A stretch of DNA of 64,000 nt, taken from assembly GCF_000413055.1 (NCBI RefSeq), contig NZ_KE332518.1, positions 931,583 to 995,582 of the forward strand, read 5' to 3'. Origin of the DNA: Treponema maltophilum ATCC 51939 (GTDB lineage: Bacteria > Spirochaetota > Spirochaetia > Treponematales > Treponemataceae). Positions 16,161-24,503 of this stretch are shown in pieces. Under the pieces are notes generated by a model, which had not been told where the DNA came from, ran no database searches, and saw only the letters and a program-made list of their open reading frames with translations. Numbering within the stretch: position 1 is the stretch's first letter; each line of letters starts with the position of its first letter. A program made the translations under genes and the position numbers.

Positions 16161-17040
16161 AGATGTGAAAAAAGATTTTTACCCCGACCGAGGCGAAGCC
16201 GGCTGCGTAAAAATCGACGATGCGGCGGTGCGGGAGTTTCGGCGAAGCGTTTTGGATTTTTACGCCGGATCGGCCCGCGATTTTCCGTGGCGGCATACGG
16301 TTAATCCCTACGGGATTCTCGTGTCCGAGATTATGCTGCAGCAAACGCAAACCGAGCGCGTTCTTCCCAAATACGAAGCGTGGCTCAAGCGTTTCCCGGA
16401 CGTACAAAGTCTTGCTTCGGCTTCTTTGTCGGAAGTGCTTGCTTTGTGGAGCGGGTTGGGCTATAACCGCCGCGCGCGGTTTTTGCAGCAAGCCTGCCGT
16501 CTTATAAGCGAACGCATTGCAAAGGGCGGCACCTTTCCGGACACTGCGGAGGAATTGGACGCTCTTCCGGGTATCGGGCCCTATACGGCACGGGCGGTAT
16601 GCACTTTCGCCTTTAATAAGCCGGAAGTATTTATAGAAACGAATATACGTTCGGTGTATATCTTTTTTTTCTTTCCGCATGAAAATACAAAGGGCGTTGC
16701 AGATAAAGATTTACTTCCGCTTATAGAAAAAACCTTATACCGCGAAAATCCGAGGCTCTGGTACTATGCGCTTATGGATTACGGGGCGGCGCTTAAAAAA
16801 AAGGTGGAAAATCCTTCGCGCAAAAGCCGCCATTATACAAAACAGTCGCGCTTTGAAGGTTCTTTACGCCAAGCGCGCGGGGCGATTATCCGGCAGCTGG
16901 TAAACTCGGCATCGGGCTGTGCCTTGTATGACATCGCGTGCAAAGAAAATATAGAGCCTGAACTTTTGGAAAAAGCCGCCGCCGCCCTTGCCGCGGAAAA
17001 AATCATAACTTCGGACGGGGCTTTGTACCGCATTCGGTAA
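16153..17040 (+). CDS. MutY-like adenine glycosylase without the iron-sulfur cluster
   Basis: A 295-residue HhH-GPD protein. It has FPWRHTVNPYGILVSEIMLQQTQTERV, including the catalytic-type Glu before MLQQTQ, and the helix-hairpin-helix LPGIGPYTARAV. Two features differ from canonical MutY. The catalytic Asp position reads FIETN instead of a D-x-N motif, and the four cluster cysteines after about residue 195 are absent (KKKVENPSRKSRHYTKQ). The C-terminal Nudix-like 8-oxoG recognition domain is also missing; a short winged-helix-like tail is present. It may be a divergent repair glycosylase of different specificity. Confidence 0.82.
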   Translation: MLEDVKKDFYPDRGEAGCVKIDDAAVREFRRSVLDFYAGSARDFPWRHTVNPYGILVSEIMLQQTQTERVLPKYEAWLKRFPDVQSLASASLSEVLALWSGLGYNRRARFLQQACRLISERIAKGGTFPDTAEELDALPGIGPYTARAVCTFAFNKPEVFIETNIRSVYIFFFFPHENTKGVADKDLLPLIEKTLYRENPRLWYYALMDYGAALKKKVENPSRKSRHYTKQSRFEGSLRQARGAIIRQLVNSASGCALYDIACKENIEPELLEKAAAALAAEKIITSDGALYRIR

Positions 17041-17155
17041 AAATAGGATTTATAATAAAATACCGGTTACGATGATATCTTTTGCATTAAGACGGGCAAA
17101 AGTAACAACTAAAATAACACGGGCAGGGTAATTATAAATGGGATAGATACAGCGA

Positions 17156-18146
17156 TCAAGCAAGGATGTTTTTACGGTAACTCGCATAGTGAATAGCACC
17201 GATTGCTTGAGCAAACTGTGCTACTGTATAATACTTGTTATCTTTTAATTGTTTCATAAGCGGTGTCAAAGCCATTTCTTCATTTGCCGGCATAAAAGCA
17301 TTTTCCCCGACTAAATCTTTGCTTCCTGAATGTAAAAGCTCAAAACATTTTTTTTGTTTTACCAAACGACCGAATAAAATTGCCGTATCGGCAGTCGGCT
17401 CTAAAATCCGCTTTGTTTCGGCAAAGGCGACGGCAAGGTATTCTCCTATTTCGCTAAAGATTCTTTGCGCGTTTGTTTCCGTTCCCTGTGCGGCAAGCGA
17501 CATGAGATATTCCAAAAAAGGTTTGCGCATATCTTTAGGTTTAACTGTGAGATACAGTCCTTCGGCGTCTTTCGAATCGGAAGATTGTTCAATCAAAAAG
17601 TTTTTTTCGAATAAACTGTTATATAGGGTAGGGTTTTCTTTTGGAAAATATTTTACGGCAAGCCTGAATGCACCGCTTTGGCTGGTATACTTTTGTAAGG
17701 TACCTGCAAGTTCCGTATTAAAATTATTTATACTGCGTACATCATCGCTGGGAAATATCTTTTCGGGCCAAGAGCCGAGGTCGATAATAAAATTGTACAC
17801 TTCAAGCGGAATATTGGGAATTTTGCCTTGTGCATCCAAATACCCCGTTCCTAATTCCGTACCGAGCGTATAAGCTAAAACACCTTTATTTACGGAATCG
17901 ATATCTTCATAAGCGGTTTCCGCAGCAGCGGTAAATGCCGCCATGGGGCCGTCATTGACAATACCGATAACTCCGTCTTGAATAACAAACTGCCTAAGTT
18001 CTTTATTCAAATGAGTAATGAGTCTGAATTCCTCTTCATAATTGATTGAAGGATTTTCCCGTATGCCGCGTGTTTTAAACACTTCACCGCCGACAATACT
18101 GTCTTTTACCACGACATCGGGAAAAGATAATCCTATAGCATCATAG
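17156..18146 (-). pseudogene. 5'-truncated ASKHA/ROK-like sugar kinase (3' part only)
   Basis: About 330 codons remain open, from YDAIGLSFPDVVV to the stop. The motifs VIGIVNDGPMAAF and AYTLGTELGTGYLD fit the ASKHA kinase core. The N-terminal phosphate-binding lobe is missing. The open frame continues further upstream, but those 150 or so residues are only the antisense of the permease fragment at 18147-18725. Both pieces meet at about 18146, each lacking its 5' part. The composition is more AT-rich than the neighbours. Family assignment to ROK is tentative. Confidence 0.72.
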
Positions 18147-18725
18147 ATTATTATGCGCGGCTTGGCGTTGCTGTTGGTAGACGGTATTCCGATTTTTAAC
18201 GACAGTGAAAATTTCTTGTTTTTGGGGAATGGAACCCTTGCGGGTTTTATTCCTATGCCGGTGGTCGTATTATTTATTGTTTTTATAAGCTTTCTTTTTT
18301 TTATGAAGAAAACGATATGGGCAAAGCATATATATGCCGTCGGCGGGAATGAGGAAGCGGCACGATTAAGCGGAGTTAATATTACAAAGGTAAAATTGTC
18401 GGTATATTCGTTAAGCGCATTAATGGCGTCCTTGGCGGGTATATTGCTTGCAAGCAGACTCGGTTCGGGACAGCCGAATGCCGGTGACGGGTATGAATTG
18501 GATGCGATTACGGCTGCCATTGTCGGCGGCACCAGTCTTTCAGGCGGCGTCGGTACCATCGGAGGAACCCTTGCGGGAGCGATTATTATAGGCATTATCA
18601 ACACGGGAATGAATACGCTCGGCATTTCTCCGTATTACCAGCTTGTCATTAAAGGAAGCGTTATCCTTGCAGCGGTAATCATAGACAGAAATATTGCGGA
18701 AAAAGGAAATCGGCGGGAAGGGTGA
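18147..18725 (+). pseudogene. 5'-truncated RbsC-type sugar ABC permease (3' part only)
   Basis: Starts abruptly within the family motif equivalent to IARGLAL (here IIMRGLALLLVDGIPI) and runs to a proper C-terminus. Intact motifs include YAVGGNEEAARLSGVNITKVK and AAIVGGTSLSGGVGTIGGTLAGA. About 190 of the usual 330 residues remain. An in-frame TAG at 18144-18146 stands at the break, and no promoter or ribosome site is visible. It is a remnant, not a short gene. Confidence 0.8.
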
Positions 18726-18731
18726 GTCTGC

Positions 18732-18778
18732 AAAAAGACGCATGTTTACGCCTACTATCGCCGGCAAGCAGTCTTTTT
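18732..18778. terminator. Stem-loop, probable bidirectional terminator
   Basis: AAAAAGACGC at 18732-18741 pairs with GCAGTCTTTTT at 18768-18778 (one bulge), giving T-rich ends on both strands. It separates the plus-strand permease remnant from the minus-strand PHP gene. Confidence 0.55.
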
Positions 18779-18790
18779 ACCGATTTTCGT

Positions 18791-19732
18791 TCATACTGAA
18801 TCCTTACTTTTACGGTAAATAACGGGGGCGACGGCGGTCAGGTTGTCAATTTTTTTTTCGCCCGCATACAGCTTTGTGATGATAACCGGCGCGTTTGAAA
18901 GTTCGGAGAGGGAAAGTACGGCCTCATGTACGCCGCGCTCCAGCTTTTGCACCCTTGTGCCCGAAATTGTCGTATGTTCGAGCGTCCAAAACGGAACCGA
19001 TTCGAGCGCAAAGCCCGGCTTTACGCAGTCGGTTATCAGGCTGTGAAGCGTATTGCCGGACACTGATGTTTCCAAAACGGGGCCCTTCGTTACGTGCGTT
19101 TGCTGCGTTTGTATCGCACGCTTTAAAGCGTCGGCGCCGGATTCCCCGTTTTGTACGTCGATATAAACGGCAAAGCGGCCTGCAAAGTCGGCTTTAGTAT
19201 GCAAGTCCATACCGGCGCTCATTGCGATTTTCATTCCCTTTAAGCACAAACGTTCCCACCACGCGATTCCCTGATCGTTCGTTCCGTGCATGGGCTCGGG
19301 GTTGTTCACGATTTCGATAAAATCGAGGCACGCGTAATCGTGAATATCCATTTCCCAACGGCAGCCTTGCGCAAGGGGGGCGCCGAGCGAAAACGGATGA
19401 GCGATGCCGACGAGCGCGCCGGCTTTTTTTAATTCGGCAAATAAGCGTTCGGCATGATTTTTATCGATATTTTCCCACGAAATATAATCGTACAAATTAA
19501 AACACAGGATGTGCCCGTAATATGTCGTATATTCCATACCGTATATGCATTCGAGCGGATATTTTTTTTCTTTCAAATACGCTTCGATTTTTTTGTGGCC
19601 GGAAATCGTATTGTGATCGGTGATTGCAAAAACATCCACGGTGTTTTGCGCCATATAATCGACCAATTCGTTTGTCGGAATCGATCCGTCGGACTCGGTT
19701 GAATGATTGTGAAGTTCGAATCTTTTATACAT
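18791..19732 (-). CDS. PHP-domain metallohydrolase (CehA/McbA-like)
   Basis: A 313-residue protein with the PHP metal motifs in order: FELHNHSTESDGS, VFAITDHNTISG, GMEYTTYYGHIL, IAHPFSLG, and a late SAGMDLHTKAD. The fold binds two or three metals and cleaves phosphoesters or related bonds. No polymerase or histidinol-phosphatase context is present. The substrate is unknown. It is followed six bases downstream by the small unknown gene at 19739-20188, which is transcribed first. Confidence 0.88.
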   Translation of the reverse strand: MYKRFELHNHSTESDGSIPTNELVDYMAQNTVDVFAITDHNTISGHKKIEAYLKEKKYPLECIYGMEYTTYYGHILCFNLYDYISWENIDKNHAERLFAELKKAGALVGIAHPFSLGAPLAQGCRWEMDIHDYACLDFIEIVNNPEPMHGTNDQGIAWWERLCLKGMKIAMSAGMDLHTKADFAGRFAVYIDVQNGESGADALKRAIQTQQTHVTKGPVLETSVSGNTLHSLITDCVKPGFALESVPFWTLEHTTISGTRVQKLERGVHEAVLSLSELSNAPVIITKLYAGEKKIDNLTAVAPVIYRKSKDSV

Positions 19733-19738
19733 AGTATC

Positions 19739-20188
19739 CTACTTTACCGAAACGGAAACCGAATACGGAGTATCATCGTACAGCACGTTAAAAAAAATGA
19801 CAAGAACTTTTATAACGCCCTCGATCGACTTTTGCGCAATGGCACCTTCGGTCGCCGCGGAGGGTGAAATGTACATGTGACGGTCGGTCAGCTGCTTATG
19901 AATGGAACCGACAAAACGGTCATTCATAAATACCGTCAACTGAATTTCCGTTTTCATCTCTTTTAGAATTCTATTCAATTCATCTTCGGTAATGTCCGTG
20001 CCGTATTTTTGTTTTATCTGCGTTTTGATTTCTTCTTTTAATTCCGGAGTTTGCTCTTGCACTCTGTTTTTTTCAAAGTGCAAATGCACATCCATTTCCG
20101 TATATACGGAATCGAGGCAGACAGTGTAGGCTATCTGCCCGATAAAACCCTTGTTGACCGTGCCGTGCGCACGGTATATTTCTTTCAT
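19739..20188 (-). CDS. Unknown protein, about 149 residues
   Basis: I do not recognise a family. The frame is open from a TTG at 20284, but I prefer ATG 20188 (MKEIYRAHGTVNKGFIGQ) because AAGGAGG lies 13 bases upstream; that spacing is long, so the start is uncertain. A charged middle helix (ELKEEIKTQIKQKYGTDI) and a C-terminal hydrophobic segment VIKVLVIFFNVLYD are visible. It ends six bases before the PHP gene, so the two are likely co-transcribed. Confidence 0.65.
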   Translation of the reverse strand: MKEIYRAHGTVNKGFIGQIAYTVCLDSVYTEMDVHLHFEKNRVQEQTPELKEEIKTQIKQKYGTDITEDELNRILKEMKTEIQLTVFMNDRFVGSIHKQLTDRHMYISPSAATEGAIAQKSIEGVIKVLVIFFNVLYDDTPYSVSVSVK

Positions 20189-20278
20189 GTAAAAAGTATA
20201 GCCTCCTTGCACCGAAAGGTCAATGATTGAATAAAGAGGCTCATAAGATAGCCTGCCGTCGTTGGTTAGGAAAATTTC

Positions 20279-20307
20279 TTGCAAATTTATTAATGTTGAT
20301 ATAGAAT
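20279..20307 (+). promoter_or_regulatory. Promoter with start site at the ATG of the 20315 gene
   Basis: TTGCAA at 20279-20284, a 17-bp spacer and TAGAAT at 20302-20307. Seven bases separate the -10 box from the ATG at 20315, so the mRNA should be leaderless. No Shine-Dalgarno is present. Confidence 0.6.
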
Positions 20308-20314
20308 AATAAAT

Positions 20315-20842
20315 ATGAAAAAGATTTATCTGTTTTTTTTTGCTTTTCTTGCTTTTACATCGTGTATTATGAATCCCTCATACCTTAAAAAAAATTACAC
20401 TTTTACGAATGAATCATCGCAAAAAGTGTCTTTTTCGCTGCCGGGATATGGCAGTGAAATTTATACCTTGCAGCAAAATGAAAAGATAACTAAACATATA
20501 TACTCTCAGCCGGAAATTCACTTCTTAAAAGATTTCAGGACTTTATATTATGAACGCTTTGTAACTGAAACGGTTATAAAGGATAAACCTTCTTGGGATT
20601 TACAAATTATAAATTTGTCTGATAAAAAACTTGTTATTACTGAAAAAGATCGTAATATGGGATATTTCGATGATAACGGAAACATGTCGCCGCTTGAAAT
20701 CGAGGCAAATACGACAAAAAACACTAAGCTGTTTTCTATCACCCCTGTTTTTTTAATACAGTTTGTCCCGGATTCGGGATATTCTCCGTTAAGTAAATTA
20801 GAGAAAGATAAAGATAGTTTTAAACTGTTTATATATCCTTAA
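20315..20842 (+). CDS. Unknown lipoprotein
   Basis: 175 residues with a lipoprotein signal peptide and lipobox FTSC (Cys17). The mature part is rich in Asn/Ser/Lys and mostly beta-like, with no motif I recognise. Base composition is clearly more AT-rich than the surrounding genes, which fits recent acquisition. It stands alone, and its promoter suggests a leaderless mRNA. Confidence 0.75.
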   Translation: MKKIYLFFFAFLAFTSCIMNPSYLKKNYTFTNESSQKVSFSLPGYGSEIYTLQQNEKITKHIYSQPEIHFLKDFRTLYYERFVTETVIKDKPSWDLQIINLSDKKLVITEKDRNMGYFDDNGNMSPLEIEANTTKNTKLFSITPVFLIQFVPDSGYSPLSKLEKDKDSFKLFIYP

Positions 20843-20882
20843 ACCTTAATTTTTAAGAACCCGCTTGAAACATATACCACTC

Positions 20883-21033
20883 CGAGATTTGCCTTTCGGC
20901 AAACTCGCTTATTTACCGCTTTTGCCGACCTCGTGTCGGAACAATTTGAATGTTGCGGCAAGGATGCCGCAAACGCCGACTGTCGTACGAGTTTGCTTCG
21001 CAAACTCGGGGTGAAAATGGAACAGAGCGTTCC
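20883..21033. repeat. Cluster of five small inverted repeats
   Basis: The gene-free stretch 20843-21167 holds consecutive hairpins: 20883-20893 with 20898-20907 (one bulge), 20925-20929 with 20935-20939, 20953-20960 with 20965-20972, a perfect nine-base stem 20988-20996 with 21000-21008 (CGAGTTTGC-TTC-GCAAACTCG), and 21019-21023 with 21029-21033. The CGAGTTT.../...AAACTCG arms recur at 40766, 40856 and 62589. No ORF is supported here. Confidence 0.65.
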
Positions 21034-21167
21034 GTTTTGATACAAGCTCAACCATGGCAAAGCACTCGTGTTCCCGTTAGTATTTTATTTTCAGCGCTTT
21101 TTCGGATTTACATTCATGAATTGACTACATTGTTCATTCAAGGTAAAATAAAACGAGAGGGGTTCTT

Positions 21168-24158
21168 GTGTTTCTTAAAAGACTTGAATTATTCGGTTTT
21201 AAATCGTTTGCGGATCGTACGCGCATAGAATTTTCGGAAGGAATAACCGCCCTGTTGGGACCGAACGGATGCGGTAAAAGCAATGTCGTCGATGCGGTAA
21301 AATGGGTGCTCGGCGAACAGGCGGCAAAAACCATGCGCGCCGAAAAAATGGAAGACGTTATCTTTAACGGAACCGAAAGCAGAAAAGCTTTAAACGTAGC
21401 CGAAGTTACCCTCACCATTTCAAACGACACGGGGCTATTGCCCATCGACACGAGCGAAATTACGATTAAGCGCCGCCTGTACCGTTCCGGCGAAGGCGAA
21501 TATTGGATAAACAATCAGCAGTGCAAACTGCGCGAAGTGCGCGAACTGTTTTGGGACACCGGCGTCGGAAAAGCCGCCTATTCGGTTATGGAGCAGGGAA
21601 AAATCGATCAGATTTTGTCGAGCAAACCCGAAGACCGGCGCTACCTTTTTGAAGAAGCTGCGGGTATTACCCGTTTTAAAGTCAAACGCGCCGAAGCCGA
21701 ACGCAAACTTGAACGCACCGAAGAAAATATGCGCCAAGTGGAATCCATTTTGAACGAAGTAAAGCGTTCGTACGATTCGCTTAAAATTCAATCCGATAAA
21801 ACAATCAGCTGGCGCAAGCTTAAAGACGATATTTTCAACTTCGAATTGGACATTCAGCTTTTGCGCCTCAAAGGTTTTATTCAAACCAGACACAACTGCG
21901 AAAGCGATATTCAAAAAGCGACGGAAAACCGCAGCCGCGTGCAGGCGCAAATGGATGCGGTAAACGCCGAGCTTTCCGAGCACATGGACGAAGTCAATAC
22001 GATGGAAGGCCGGCTTGTCGAAATGCAGCAAAAAATATACGGTCTTGCGATTGAAGAGCGCGCCAAAAACGAACAAAACCGTTTGCTTGAACAAAGCAAG
22101 CGCGAAACAAAAGAAAAAATCGACCAGCTTGAAATAAAAAAGAAAGCGCTCGACGAAAAAATCGAAATTCTTACCGAAGATACCGACGAGCAGGAAGGAA
22201 TCGTTCATACTTTAAATAAGCGGCTCGAAGAGATTGCAAAAAATATCGTATCGTTTGAAGAAAATATTTCGCTTGCCGGCAGCCGCATTACCGAAAACGA
22301 CCGGCGCGCCGCCGATTTGGAAAAAGAAATCGAAGGCTTGGGCGAAAAAAGGCTTGCGCTGCAACGGCAGCTTGAAGCGATTACCGAAAACATCGTTACC
22401 CAACTCGATGCGAAATTAAAAGAAGCCGGCTATTCGGTGCAAAGCGCAAAAAACGCGCGCGATAAAATCGATACCATCGTGTCGCAGCTGAAAGTGCTTG
22501 CAGCCGGCCGGCGCAAATTGTTTTCCGATTTTGCATCTTCCGGCACACAAAACGATACGGGGCGTTTTGTGCAATCGGCTGTCGGCGCGTTCGGCGAAAT
22601 CGAAAAACTTTTGGCGTCTTTGGAGCAGGCGGTAAAAGCGTATATATCCGTTACGCCGAATTTTATCGAAGAGTTTTTATCGCCTGAAGGAATTATTACG
22701 CAAAAGCGCGCAATCGACGCACGTATTCAGCAAAATACGGCCGAAACCGATTCCAAACGCGAAAAAATCGCTTCGTTAAAATCGCAAAATTCCGACCTTG
22801 CTCTTAAAATGGAAGAGTACCGCGTAACGCTCGAAAACCTGCGCATAAATCAGGCACAGATGAAAACTCAAATTCAGTCGGGCGAAGACCAGTTGCGCCT
22901 TTTGCGCCGGGAACTTGCGGGGCAGGAAGCGGCGCTGCGCGAATTGGAAAACGATTTGTTTAACGAAACCAAGCGCTTTGAAGACACCGATGCGCGTATT
23001 TCCGATATGCAGGAAGAAATCGCCGGAATCAGGCGCGACGGCGTTGAACTGACCAAGCGCCTTGAAGAGCTTGAAAAAACGATTGTATCGAAAAACAGCG
23101 ATGTTGCCGGAAAAAGAGAAGCGCTCAAACAGCTCACTTCCGACATTGCGAAATTCCAGCAGCAACTCGAAAAAGCACACCTCGATTTGGCGACGGCGGA
23201 AACCGAAATCCGCAATATTCAGGATAACTTCCGCGATACGCATTCGCGCGATTTGATGGAATTTGAAGATCGAATGCTTTCGGTTACGATGCCGCCCGCC
23301 GAGATCCGCGAAAAGCTCGCAGGCGCACGCCAAGCTTTGCGCGATTTGGGCAGCGTCAACTTTATGGCGCCCGAAGAATTCGCCGAAACGAAAGAACGCT
23401 TCGATTTTTTAAGCGCCCAGCTTGCCGACTTGCAAAAGGCGAAGGACGATTTAAAGCGCATCACCGAAGAAATCAGGGCGGAATCCACCGAGCTTTTTTT
23501 GGCAACCTACAATAAAATCAAAAAGAATTTTCACAATATGTTCCGCCGTCTTTTCGGCGGGGGCAGGGCCGAACTCCGTCTTGTCGATCCGCAAAACGTT
23601 TTATCGTCGGGAATCGATATCTTCGCCCAGCCGCCCGGAAAAAAACTGGAAAATATCGCCCTGCTTTCAGGCGGCGAAAAGACCATGACGGCCGTTTCGC
23701 TTTTGTTTGCAACCTACATGGTACGCCCCTCGCCCTTTTGTCTTCTCGACGAAATCGATGCCGCGCTCGATGAAGCGAACGTTTTGCGGTTTGTGCAAAC
23801 GCTGCGCGAATTCGGTAACGTCAGTCAATATATCGTTATCACGCACAACAAGCGCACGGTTGCCGGGGCGGGAACTCTTTTGGGCGTTACGATGGAAGAA
23901 TCCGGCGTGAGTAAGCTTATTACGATAAGACTCGAAAACGACGGCGAGGGCAACATTATTCTTCCCGCACCGGAACCCTTTGAAGAAGAAGACGTGGAAC
24001 CCGAACAGGGCGTGTATATTCCGCCACATCCTCCGAAGCGCCGCAAAAAAGCGGGAGCCCCGGATAGTGCCCGGCAGGATACCGCGGAACAAGACGATCC
24101 CGGCGCCGCTCAAACCGAAAGTACCGGCACCGCGCCGGATCAGCCGAGTGAGCAATAA
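21168..24158 (+). CDS. smc: SMC chromosome-segregation ATPase, short form without a recognisable hinge
   Basis: 996 residues against about 1,180 in typical bacterial SMC. The N-terminal head is complete (LKRLELFGFKSFADRT; Walker A GPNGCGKSN at residues 31-39; Q-loop region VLGEQAAKTMRAEKMEDVIFNG). The C-terminal head has LLSGGEKTMTAVSLLFA and Walker B FCLLDEIDAALDEAN. Long coiled coils span about residues 165-400 and 520-810. Between them, residues 412-520 lack the glycine-rich hinge pattern expected for dimerisation. A Pro/charged tail follows the head. The start is GTG with GAGAGGGG upstream. A role in DNA organisation is well supported; how it dimerises is not. Confidence 0.9.
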   Translation: MFLKRLELFGFKSFADRTRIEFSEGITALLGPNGCGKSNVVDAVKWVLGEQAAKTMRAEKMEDVIFNGTESRKALNVAEVTLTISNDTGLLPIDTSEITIKRRLYRSGEGEYWINNQQCKLREVRELFWDTGVGKAAYSVMEQGKIDQILSSKPEDRRYLFEEAAGITRFKVKRAEAERKLERTEENMRQVESILNEVKRSYDSLKIQSDKTISWRKLKDDIFNFELDIQLLRLKGFIQTRHNCESDIQKATENRSRVQAQMDAVNAELSEHMDEVNTMEGRLVEMQQKIYGLAIEERAKNEQNRLLEQSKRETKEKIDQLEIKKKALDEKIEILTEDTDEQEGIVHTLNKRLEEIAKNIVSFEENISLAGSRITENDRRAADLEKEIEGLGEKRLALQRQLEAITENIVTQLDAKLKEAGYSVQSAKNARDKIDTIVSQLKVLAAGRRKLFSDFASSGTQNDTGRFVQSAVGAFGEIEKLLASLEQAVKAYISVTPNFIEEFLSPEGIITQKRAIDARIQQNTAETDSKREKIASLKSQNSDLALKMEEYRVTLENLRINQAQMKTQIQSGEDQLRLLRRELAGQEAALRELENDLFNETKRFEDTDARISDMQEEIAGIRRDGVELTKRLEELEKTIVSKNSDVAGKREALKQLTSDIAKFQQQLEKAHLDLATAETEIRNIQDNFRDTHSRDLMEFEDRMLSVTMPPAEIREKLAGARQALRDLGSVNFMAPEEFAETKERFDFLSAQLADLQKAKDDLKRITEEIRAESTELFLATYNKIKKNFHNMFRRLFGGGRAELRLVDPQNVLSSGIDIFAQPPGKKLENIALLSGGEKTMTAVSLLFATYMVRPSPFCLLDEIDAALDEANVLRFVQTLREFGNVSQYIVITHNKRTVAGAGTLLGVTMEESGVSKLITIRLENDGEGNIILPAPEPFEEEDVEPEQGVYIPPHPPKRRKKAGAPDSARQDTAEQDDPGAAQTESTGTAPDQPSEQ

Positions 24159-24179
24159 GCAAAAGCGAGGAAGTCTGCC

Positions 24180-24503
24180 GTGGAAAGCATAAAAAATGCA
24201 AAAACTTTGTATCTTATAGGCTTATCGGTTTTTATCCTTGGGTGTACGATTGTTTTGCTGAGCCGCTTTACCGCAAAAAAGCCGTTTTCCGCGCCGCCTG
24301 TTCAATATTCGATAGACGAAGAGCCTTTTTTGCCTTCCGAGCCGGGAACGATCGATTCGTACGTATATACAAACGAAGTTGCTCCTTCGTGGACAAAAGA
24401 GCAGGGCGAAGCGTGGTTTACTCCTCCCGAAGGGAAACAGCTTGAACAGCTTGAAAACTCGAACGATATTTTGGTAAAACGAATTTTGGAGAGCGCGCCG
24501 TGA
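24180..24503 (+). CDS. Small single-pass membrane protein, unknown
   Basis: 107 residues from a GTG start (GAGGAAG upstream). One membrane helix at about residues 9-28 (LYLIGLSVFILGCTIVLLS), then an acidic Pro-rich region and a C-terminal helix EQLENSNDILVKRILES. No known family. It lies 21 bases after smc and overlaps the lipoprotein gene by four bases, so the three are likely one transcript. Confidence 0.72.
   Translation: MESIKNAKTLYLIGLSVFILGCTIVLLSRFTAKKPFSAPPVQYSIDEEPFLPSEPGTIDSYVYTNEVAPSWTKEQGEAWFTPPEGKQLEQLENSNDILVKRILESAP

Noticed and set aside
18150-18625. N-terminal 150 residues of the long minus frame 17156-18625 as a real kinase N-terminus
   Set aside because: They are the antisense of the permease fragment; the natural kinase sequence begins about 18146.
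21435-22208. 257-residue minus-strand frame in smc
   Set aside because: Antisense to the SMC N-terminal arm; rich in Phe, as an antisense frame would be.
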